The notes under the pieces: model-generated
What the model saw: the letters and a program-made list of their open reading frames with translations, nothing else
Told to the model about the DNA's origin: nothing
Databases searched by the model: none
Shown here: in pieces, positions 1 through 5,624 of the stretch
Layout: the number at the start of each line of letters is the position of its first letter
Numbering within the stretch: the stretch's first letter is position 1
Made by a program: the position numbers and the translations under genes
Assembly (NCBI GenBank): GCA_947179195.1
Contig: CAMXAS010000066.1
Location: 1 to 6,549, forward strand
DNA from: an uncultured Bacteroidales bacterium
Lineage (GTDB): Bacteria > Bacteroidota > Bacteroidia > Bacteroidales > P3
Direction of reading: 5' to 3'
DNA: 6,549 bases

Positions 1-1088
1 CGGCCGCTGGGCGTATAGTAGCGGGAGGTCGTGAGCCGCACCTGCGCCTGGTCTGGCAGGTCGAACGGCCTTTGTACCAAACCCTTGCCGAAAGAGCGGC
101 GGCCGACGAGCAAAGCGCGGTCCCAGTCCTGCAACGCGCCGCTGACAATCTCGCTGGCCGAAGCCGAGCCCTCGTCGATGAGTACGACCATGTCGCCGTT
201 TTCGAACAGCCCGCGGTCGGTGGTCTTGAATTCGTAACGCGGCTGCGCCTTGCCCTCTATGTAGGTAACGATGCGGCCGCCGGGAAGGAACTCGTCCGCG
301 AGCGCCACGGCCACATCGAGGTAGCCGCCGGTGTTGCCGCGCAGGTCCAAAATCAGCTGCGTCATGCCCTCCGCCAGCAGCGTGTTCAGGGCCGAATGGA
401 TTTCGTCGGGCGTGGAGCGCGCGAAACGGCTCAACAGGATATAGCCCGTCTTTTCGTCCACCATAAAGGCGGCGTCCACGCTGTGGAGCGGGATTTTATC
501 CCGCACGATTTTGTATTCCAGCTCGCGGTCGATGCCCCGACGCCGGATGCCGACCGAGACCGTCGTGCCCTTGGGGCCGCGCAGGCGGCGGAATACAAAA
601 TCGTTCGTGGCGCTGTCGCCCACGGCCTGAAGCGTATCGATGCGCACGATGCGGTCGCCCGACTGTATGCCCAATTTCTCGGCGGGCCCGCCTGCGATGA
701 CCTCCACGATGACAATCGTGTCTTTAAGGATTTGGAACGAGACGCCGATGCCGTCGAAATTGCCGACCAAGGGTTCGTTGGCCTTGGCCACATCCTTGGC
801 CGTGATATAGGCCGAATGCGGGTCCAGTTCCTTCAGCATCTCTTCGATGCCCTTCTCGACGATGGGTTGCATATCGATGTCGTCAACGTAGGCGAACCGT
901 ATCATCTGCAAGAGTTGGTGCATTTTCTGCTCCACCTGCGCCGGCGCGTTGCGTTCGCCTCCCGCCGTGGCGGGCGCCTGAGGCGAAACGGGTTGCGCCG
1001 CAAGGGGCGCGGCGGTCAGCAGGACGCTCAGCGCCGCAAGGATGCCAAATGTGCGGAAAATCTTAGTCTTTAAGGCGTTATAATTCAT
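1..1088 (-). CDS. S41 family C-terminal processing peptidase (CtpA/Prc-like), C-terminus off the left edge
   Basis: Periplasmic serine protease of the tail-specific protease family, which cuts proteins near their C-termini. Seen: 362 complete codons from ATG 1086-1088. The product begins with a signal peptide (basic residues, then a hydrophobic stretch at about 14-29, ending LAAQ), then a Pro/Ala-rich spacer. A PDZ domain spans about 111-185, with GIGVSF near its start and LGIQSGDRIVRID. The protease core follows, with the strand LILDLRGNTGG (245-255). The catalytic dyad is visible: GSASASEI, where the nucleophile is Ser310, and SFGKGLVQ with general base Lys335. The Ser-Lys spacing of 25 matches E. 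coli Prc (Ser430/Lys455). The reading frame is still open at base 1 (TSRYYTPSG), so the C-terminal part is missing. The start was chosen because it gives a clean signal peptide directly behind nnrD. It lies 14 bp after the nnrD stop, so the two are probably co-transcribed. Its natural substrate is not shown by the sequence. Confidence 0.95.
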   Translation of the reverse strand, partial: MNYNALKTKIFRTFGILAALSVLLTAAPLAAQPVSPQAPATAGGERNAPAQVEQKMHQLLQMIRFAYVDDIDMQPIVEKGIEEMLKELDPHSAYITAKDVAKANEPLVGNFDGIGVSFQILKDTIVIVEVIAGGPAEKLGIQSGDRIVRIDTLQAVGDSATNDFVFRRLRGPKGTTVSVGIRRRGIDRELEYKIVRDKIPLHSVDAAFMVDEKTGYILLSRFARSTPDEIHSALNTLLAEGMTQLILDLRGNTGGYLDVAVALADEFLPGGRIVTYIEGKAQPRYEFKTTDRGLFENGDMVVLIDEGSASASEIVSGALQDWDRALLVGRRSFGKGLVQRPFDLPDQAQVRLTTSRYYTPSG

Positions 1089-1102
1089 ATCGCTTTTGTT
1101 TT

Positions 1103-2071
1103 TCAAAGGGTTTTGGCGGCCCAGGCCTTGAATGCGGCGGGCAAGGCCGCCACGAGGTCGCCGGCCACCAACGGAGCCTCGCCGATGCCGGCGGCCGCCC
1201 TGTCGCCGGCTAATCCGTGCAGATATACGCCCGCCTTAGCCGTTTGCGCCGGTGTATAACCCTGCGTCAGCAAGCCCAGGATGAGGCCGGTCAGCACGTC
1301 GCCGCTCCCGGCGGTGGCCATGCCCGCGTTGCCGGTGGTGTTCAACCAGGCCGTGGGCGTGACGCCGGCCGTAGCCAGCGTGGTCGGGACGGTTATCAAC
1401 GTGTACGCCCCCTTCCCTACAACGACCGTGCCATAACGGTCGGAAAACGCCTGTTGTTTCCGAATCCGTTCGGCCGCCGTCCGCCACGGGCCGACCAGAC
1501 GGCGCAGTTCGCCGTAATGCGGCGTGCAGACGCAGCCTGCCAACACGGGCAGACGTTTCGTCAGGATGGGGTACAGGGCCAAAAGCGTCAGCGCGTCGGC
1601 GTCCAGGACCACGGGGCGGGCGGCGGTGCCGGCCCTTTGCAGCAGGTCGTCCAACCGGAGCGCGGCGGCTTCGTCCAAGCCGAAACCCGGCCCGACGCCC
1701 ACGGCGGCATAATCCGCAAAGGGCCGTTGCGGCAGCGGCCCGTCCGCCACCATGGCTTCGGGTACCGCCGTCTGCAAGATAACCCGGTTGTCGGGCGTGG
1801 TGGCCACCGTCAGCAGACCGAGGCCGCTGCGCAAGGCGGCGCGCGCCGCCAGCACCGCCGCCCCCGCCTTACCCCGCGATCCCGCCGCCAACAATCCGTG
1901 GCCGAAATCGCCCTTGTGGGCGAAGCGGTCGCGTGGCCGATACAGCGCGGCCACGTCGTCGGCTTCCGTCACGGCCACGTCGAACGGCAGGGTTTCCGAC
2001 GCCCGCGCGGCCGACCGTTCGGCAAGCGGTAAATAGGGGTTCAAGTCGCCCCAGGTATGCAATCTGCGCAT
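1103..2071 (-). CDS. nnrD: ADP-dependent NAD(P)H-hydrate dehydratase (stand-alone, YjeF C-terminal domain)
   Basis: Metabolite-repair enzyme that dehydrates damaged NADHX/NADPHX back to NADH/NADPH, using ADP as phosphate donor in bacteria (family knowledge); cytosolic. Seen, numbered from the chosen start (322 aa): RFAHKGDFGHG (48-58), the Gly-rich start of the ribokinase-like fold; VLDADAL (155-161); TPHYGE (183-188); VVVGKGA (216-222); and NTTGNAGMATAGSGDVL, containing the catalytic GSGD Asp258. The end, LHGLAGD and LVAGDLV, is also typical. The common bifunctional form has an N-terminal NnrE epimerase domain of roughly 200 residues. Here only about 47 residues precede the dehydratase, and the part just before RFAHKG looks like the linker of the fused form. 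The start at 2071 was preferred over the in-frame ATG at 2125 because the extra 18 residues (including KYTQKYTQ) are encoded by an AT-rich tandem repeat that looks non-coding. Likely the first gene of a two-gene operon with the S41 protease. Confidence 0.92.
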   Translation of the reverse strand: MRRLHTWGDLNPYLPLAERSAARASETLPFDVAVTEADDVAALYRPRDRFAHKGDFGHGLLAAGSRGKAGAAVLAARAALRSGLGLLTVATTPDNRVILQTAVPEAMVADGPLPQRPFADYAAVGVGPGFGLDEAAALRLDDLLQRAGTAARPVVLDADALTLLALYPILTKRLPVLAGCVCTPHYGELRRLVGPWRTAAERIRKQQAFSDRYGTVVVGKGAYTLITVPTTLATAGVTPTAWLNTTGNAGMATAGSGDVLTGLILGLLTQGYTPAQTAKAGVYLHGLAGDRAAAGIGEAPLVAGDLVAALPAAFKAWAAKTL

Positions 2072-2076
2072 TACTA

Positions 2077-2108
2077 TTTGGTTTTGTGTATATTTTTGTG
2101 TATATTTG
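2077..2108 (+). promoter_or_regulatory. Bacteroides-type promoter candidate for the mltD-like operon
   Basis: TTTG at 2077-2080 and TATATTTG at 2101-2108 are separated by exactly 20 bp. This fits the Bacteroidota housekeeping pattern (-33 TTTG, -7 TAnnTTTG, spacing of about 19-21). It sits in the only AT-rich pocket of a GC-rich region and points toward the transglycosylase gene, so transcription would begin near 2113-2116 and leave a leader of roughly 95 nt. The upstream element begins 5 bp from the nnrD start codon, so any nnrD transcript must cross this promoter. The match was made by eye, without experimental support. Confidence 0.6.
2082..2105. repeat. Exact 12-bp tandem duplication (TTTTGTGTATAT x2) in the divergent intergenic region
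   Basis: The unit TTTTGTGTATAT occurs at 2082-2093 and again at 2094-2105 with no mismatch. It overlaps the spacer and most of the -7 element of the rightward promoter candidate. The period of 12 is a little more than one helical turn, so the copies would present nearly the same face of the DNA. It may be a slippage product, or paired binding sites for a regulator acting on both divergent operons. No function can be assigned from the sequence. Confidence 0.9.
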
Positions 2109-2130
2109 CGCCTTTTCAGGCACACACGTA

Positions 2131-2211
2131 ATGTATAAACGCCCGCGCAGGCGCGCCCGTATGGAAACGCACGGCCTTACGGAGTGTGTAAAATTAGACT
2201 TTTTTATATGA
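2131..2211 (+). CDS. Possible 26-codon leader ORF, stop overlapping the mltD-like start (ATGA)
   Basis: An ATG at 2131 opens 26 codons that end at TGA 2209-2211. The TGA overlaps the ATG of the transglycosylase gene (2208-2210) as ATGA. The peptide starts MYKRPRRRARME: its first ten residues contain six Arg and one Lys, and it ends in a hydrophobic LDFFI. The ORF lies wholly inside the predicted leader transcript, about 15-18 nt after the expected transcription start. The ATGA overlap would allow translational coupling. No Shine-Dalgarno sequence is visible and the frame is also open further upstream, so chance is a serious alternative. No known family was recognised. Confidence 0.25.
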   Translation: MYKRPRRRARMETHGLTECVKLDFFI

Positions 2212-4088
2212 ACTTACAAGTGACGAGAAAACGTGTTTTGGGAAGTATCCTCGGACTGCTGTCCGTCGTGCTCCCCGTCCATTTCGCGTTCGCTTCGCCG
2301 GATCCCGACCGGCTTCGGGAATCGGCTTTCAATACCCGTTCGAGAGTTGACAAGAGCAAGCCCGTCTTTTCGGACTTCACGGTAGCCCATGTCGATTTCG
2401 CCGATATGGCCGCCACGCTGACGCCCGAGGAAAAGAAACAAATCCGGGACAGCATCGAACGCCGCCTGCTGGACGAGATTTATATCTCCCGTTACCTGCG
2501 TTTCTTCGACGGCAACGCCCGCAACATCGACGCGCTGATTTATTACAACGAGGCCGAGTTGCCGCCCGCGGAGGAATACACGAATCCCGACTCCGTCTAT
2601 CGCGAACGCATCGCGGTTCTGAACGCGCAACAGACAATTCAGATGGCCTACAACGAGCGCGTGAAGGCCTTTATCGAAGTATATACCATTAAGAAGCGCA
2701 AGCAGTTGCACGTCATGCTCGCCCTGTCGCAATACTACTTCCCCATCTTCGAGGAGGCGTTGCGCCGGGAGGGTCTGCCCGAAGAACTGAAATACATGGC
2801 CGTCATCGAATCGGCGCTCAACCCGCGTGCGGTGTCGCCGGCGGGGGCGGCGGGCATTTGGCAGTTCATGTACCAAACGGGCCGTATGTGCCATTTGAAA
2901 ATCAACACGAAGGTGGACGAACGGCTCGACCCCATCAAGGCGAGCATGGCGGCCGCGCTCTACCTCAAGGAGCTCCACAACTGCTTCAACGACTGGACGC
3001 TGGCCATCGCGGCCTACAACTGCGGCCCCGGCAACGTGAACAAGGCCATCCGCCGCGCCAAGGGACAGACCGACTTTTGGACGATCTACCCGTATCTGCC
3101 GCGCGAGACCCGCGGCTACGTACCGGCCTTCATCGCGGCCGCCTACGCCATCAACTACCATGAGGAACACGGCCAATGCCCGCCGCGGCACTACACGCCC
3201 ATCCTGACCGACACGCTCTTTTTCGCGCACGATTTGGATTTGCGGCAGGTAGCGGACGGCCTGCATATGCCGCTTCAGATTCTCAAAGACCTCAACCCGC
3301 AGTACAAAATCAACGTCATCCCGCACGAGGGCGGCGCATTCAGCCTGCGGTTGCCGGCCTCGATGATAGGCGACTTCATCGAGAACAAGGACGCCATTCT
3401 GTCCGACACCACTTGGAAAGACTACTACCCGATTTGGGAGGAAGTCATCATCTCGCACCGCGTGCGCCGCGGCGAGACGCTCTCCTCGATTGCCAAACGC
3501 TATAGCGTCAAGGTGGACGACCTCATGAGCTGGAACAAACTCCGCAGCACGGTCATCTACCCCAACCAGTTGCTCCATATCCATACGATGCGCGAGAAGG
3601 CACCGCGTCTGAGCTATACGGCCGCCACGCTGCCGCCACCCATCGACACGGTTTTGGACAGCGCCATCCAGGCGATGCACCTGCCCGCCGACCTGCATAC
3701 GACGACGGTGACGCGCCGGCCGCAGGCCACCGATACCGCCACGGCGACCGTCCCGACGACCGCAACCGCCACGGTGGCTCAGAACAGCCAACCGGCACCC
3801 GTCGCCGCGACGCCCAAGCCGCAAGCGCAGCCTCAAACGGCACCGCAACCGACGCCGCAACCCCAACAAGAGCCCCAAATGAACCAGGCCAAGGCGCAAC
3901 AGGCGGCCGAACAAGCCTCCGCCAAGGGACGCGAAGTGGAATACAAGGTGCGGAAGGGTGACACGCTGTATGACATCTGGCGCAAGCATCCCGGCTCGAC
4001 CATCAAGGAAATCATCAATCGGAACAATCTGGCGCGAAACGGTAACTTGATTTATCCGAACCAAATCCTGATTATCCCGGTCCATTAG
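2208..4088 (+). CDS. mltD: MltD-like lytic transglycosylase with C-terminal LysM modules
   Basis: Cleaves the MurNAc-GlcNAc bond of peptidoglycan, leaving 1,6-anhydroMurNAc ends (family knowledge). Seen, numbered from ATG 2208 (626 aa): a signal peptide (TRKR, hydrophobic core, HFAFAS near 30) with no lipobox Cys, unlike the E. coli MltD lipoprotein. A helical region covers about 50-185. The SLT catalytic domain covers about 185-300: GLPEELKYMAVIESALNP with catalytic Glu201, SPAGAAGIWQFM, DERLDP and AIAAYNCGPGNV. PRETRGYVPAFIAA follows. A degenerate LysM-like segment (about 340-385, LKDLNPQYK) precedes clear LysM 1 (417-459, VRRGETLSSIAKRYS) and, after an 80-residue Thr/Ala/Pro/Gln linker, LysM 2 at the C-terminus (579-625, VRKGDTLYDIW). 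An in-frame GTG at 2184 would add eight residues before the signal peptide and is less likely. Likely first gene of an operon with the SGNH and MBOAT genes; 36 bp separate it from the SGNH gene. Confidence 0.94.
   Translation: MNLQVTRKRVLGSILGLLSVVLPVHFAFASPDPDRLRESAFNTRSRVDKSKPVFSDFTVAHVDFADMAATLTPEEKKQIRDSIERRLLDEIYISRYLRFFDGNARNIDALIYYNEAELPPAEEYTNPDSVYRERIAVLNAQQTIQMAYNERVKAFIEVYTIKKRKQLHVMLALSQYYFPIFEEALRREGLPEELKYMAVIESALNPRAVSPAGAAGIWQFMYQTGRMCHLKINTKVDERLDPIKASMAAALYLKELHNCFNDWTLAIAAYNCGPGNVNKAIRRAKGQTDFWTIYPYLPRETRGYVPAFIAAAYAINYHEEHGQCPPRHYTPILTDTLFFAHDLDLRQVADGLHMPLQILKDLNPQYKINVIPHEGGAFSLRLPASMIGDFIENKDAILSDTTWKDYYPIWEEVIISHRVRRGETLSSIAKRYSVKVDDLMSWNKLRSTVIYPNQLLHIHTMREKAPRLSYTAATLPPPIDTVLDSAIQAMHLPADLHTTTVTRRPQATDTATATVPTTATATVAQNSQPAPVAATPKPQAQPQTAPQPTPQPQQEPQMNQAKAQQAAEQASAKGREVEYKVRKGDTLYDIWRKHPGSTIKEIINRNNLARNGNLIYPNQILIIPVH
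3735..3782 (+). repeat. Imperfect 24-nt tandem repeat in the linker of the transglycosylase
   Basis: Two units encode TATATVPT and TATATVAQ in a row. The residues are well conserved but the codons differ, so selection or old duplication is likelier than recent slippage. A Pro/Gln-rich run (PKPQAQPQ and onward) follows up to about 3876. Together they form a flexible, probably extended tether between the two C-terminal LysM modules. Confidence 0.7.
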
Positions 4089-4124
4089 TTTTTTTGACGA
4101 CGGCATCCACCACTTAGACACGGC

Positions 4125-5624
4125 ATGAAACCCTACAAAAGTTTTCTGTTTCTGTTGGTTCTGTTGCTGATTTGCTCGGCACTCGCCTACAACTTCCGAC
4201 AACGGGAAATGGCCGTTGCGGAGGCGCAACGCATCGCGCGGGAACGGGCGGAACGGGAACAGTTCGTGCTGGACTCCCTCGATGCCGTGGAACGCCGTTT
4301 CTTCTTGTTCGATACGGCCCTGTTCTTCCGCGCCGAACTCTCCACCGTGCCGTTCCGGCCGTTTGAATACGACACCGCGCTGAGCGAACATCCGCTCGCG
4401 CCGCTCTACACGCTGTTGCGTTACCGCGAAGACCCCGACCGTTTCGCGGCCGCGCTCATGGACTTTACGAACGAATGGGACGACGAACCCGAACCCCTTA
4501 TCCGCATCCTGCATTACGGCGACTCCCAAATCGAGAACGACCGCATCAGCGGCAGTTTCCGCTCTTATATGCAGCGGGCGTTCGGCGGCGCGGGCCGCGG
4601 CCTGGTATCGCTCAACCAAAACGTGCAGGCGCACGGCCTGCGGATGCAGAAAAGCAAGGAATGGGTGGAGGTGAGCATGGTGCAGGAGAAACGGCGCGGC
4701 AACTACGGGCTCAGCGGCGGCTACCTGATGCCCCCCGCCATTTGGTTCATACAGCCGCTGTTGCGCACGGCCGACTACGGGCATTTCCGCTTGGACTGGA
4801 ACAAGCCGGAAGGCGGCGCGTTCGTGGATGTGTTCGTGCATGAGGATGTGCCGGCCAGGAACCTGAGCTGGACCGTGGACGCCCGCACCGAAGACGGCGC
4901 GGCGGCCCGGGTATCGGCCGACACGATACCGACCGAAAAGACGGGCTTCGGCCTCAAACGCTTCCGCTTCGCGCGCGAGGAATACGAAAAGAGCCGCGAC
5001 CTGCGGATGCGCCTGAGCCGCAACCACAACCTCTATGCCGTCAGCTTCAACGACAGCACGGGTATCTGCGTCGATAACCTGCCCTACCGCGGCAACTCGG
5101 GCTATATCTTCAGCCCGCAGCAACGCGCGTTCCTGAGCGAAAGCTACCGCTTGTCCGACGTCAAGTTCATCATCTACCAGTTCGGCGCCAACCTCATCCC
5201 CTATAACGCCGTGCCCGCCAAGACCGACAGCCTCCGCCAGGCCGAGTTGGCCTACTACCGCCGCGCGCTATTGCAGGAAATCACCTATCTGCACACCGTC
5301 GCCCCCACGATGCCGGTCTGCATCGTCAGCATCCCGCCCCGTCCCGTGGATGCGCGCCGCGACATGGAAACCGAATACGACCGCCGCGCCGCCCTGCGCG
5401 TGGTATATGACATACAGCGCGAGGTGGCCTTGGCCACGGGTTGCGTCTTTTGGGACTTGTGGGCCTTGACGAAAGACCATCCGGAATGGATTTCGTCCGA
5501 CCACATCCACTTCTCGGACGCCGGCGCCGACATGGTGGGCAAGATGTTATACAAATCGTTCATCACCGATTACTATCGGTTCGTAAAAGCACAGGAGAAA
5601 GCCTATGATAGCCGGAAACCCTGA
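4125..5624 (+). CDS. Membrane-anchored SGNH/GDSL-type acyltransferase or esterase, partner of the MBOAT
   Basis: Probable periplasmic enzyme that transfers acyl groups to a glycan, or removes them, with the downstream MBOAT. Seen in 499 aa: one N-terminal membrane segment (about 6-22) with no clear cleavage site, so probably an anchor. A charged, Ala/Glu/Arg-rich, likely coiled-coil stretch follows (about 26-56). SGNH block I is ILHYGDSQIENDRIS, nucleophile Ser134. Block III is YQFGAN (Gly354, Asn356). Block V is SSDHIHFSDAG, giving Asp459 and His462. The Gly of block II is not certain; RGNSG (322-326) or GRGL (157-160) are options. About 220 residues lie between blocks I and III, far more than in a minimal SGNH fold. 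Alternating hydrophobic stretches such as FVDVFVHEDV suggest an inserted beta domain. The ATG at 4125 lacks a Shine-Dalgarno sequence but gives the membrane segment directly. The 3' end overlaps the MBOAT gene by 20 bp. Whether it transfers or hydrolyses, and on which glycan, is inference. Confidence 0.85.
   Translation: MKPYKSFLFLLVLLLICSALAYNFRQREMAVAEAQRIARERAEREQFVLDSLDAVERRFFLFDTALFFRAELSTVPFRPFEYDTALSEHPLAPLYTLLRYREDPDRFAAALMDFTNEWDDEPEPLIRILHYGDSQIENDRISGSFRSYMQRAFGGAGRGLVSLNQNVQAHGLRMQKSKEWVEVSMVQEKRRGNYGLSGGYLMPPAIWFIQPLLRTADYGHFRLDWNKPEGGAFVDVFVHEDVPARNLSWTVDARTEDGAAARVSADTIPTEKTGFGLKRFRFAREEYEKSRDLRMRLSRNHNLYAVSFNDSTGICVDNLPYRGNSGYIFSPQQRAFLSESYRLSDVKFIIYQFGANLIPYNAVPAKTDSLRQAELAYYRRALLQEITYLHTVAPTMPVCIVSIPPRPVDARRDMETEYDRRAALRVVYDIQREVALATGCVFWDLWALTKDHPEWISSDHIHFSDAGADMVGKMLYKSFITDYYRFVKAQEKAYDSRKP
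5593..5597 (+). promoter_or_regulatory. Shine-Dalgarno AGGAG for the MBOAT start
   Basis: AGGAG lies 7 nt before ATG 5605, inside the end of the SGNH gene. It decides the MBOAT start and is the only strong Shine-Dalgarno sequence I see in the window. That is notable because Bacteroidota genes usually lack one. It fits a start that must be found inside a translated upstream gene. Confidence 0.65.

Noticed and set aside
72..1073. Long plus-strand open frame opposite the S41 protease
   Set aside because: It mirrors the protease codons and shows no domain, while the minus strand has signal peptide, PDZ and Ser-Lys dyad in order.
2141..2160. GC-rich self-complementary patch containing GGCGCGCC in the leader
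   Set aside because: The best stem is only about 4 bp, and GCGC-type palindromes are expected by chance in this base composition. No riboswitch-like structure could be built by eye.
2189..2219. Possible minus-strand promoter for nnrD (CTTG, 19 bp, TAATTTTA when read on the minus strand)
   Set aside because: Both elements carry a mismatch to the Bacteroides-type pattern, and the upstream one lies inside the transglycosylase gene. It is too weak to list, so the nnrD promoter stays unplaced.
4086..4124. T-run after the transglycosylase stop as a possible terminator
   Set aside because: No GC-rich hairpin precedes the seven T residues, and the next gene starts 36 bp later in the same direction.
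2214..5123. A 969-codon open frame on the minus strand opposite the transglycosylase and SGNH genes
   Set aside because: Its translation is low-complexity in Arg, Val, Gly and His, with no recognisable domain, and it lies opposite two genes with intact catalytic motifs. Long antisense frames are common in GC-rich DNA with strong third-position bias.
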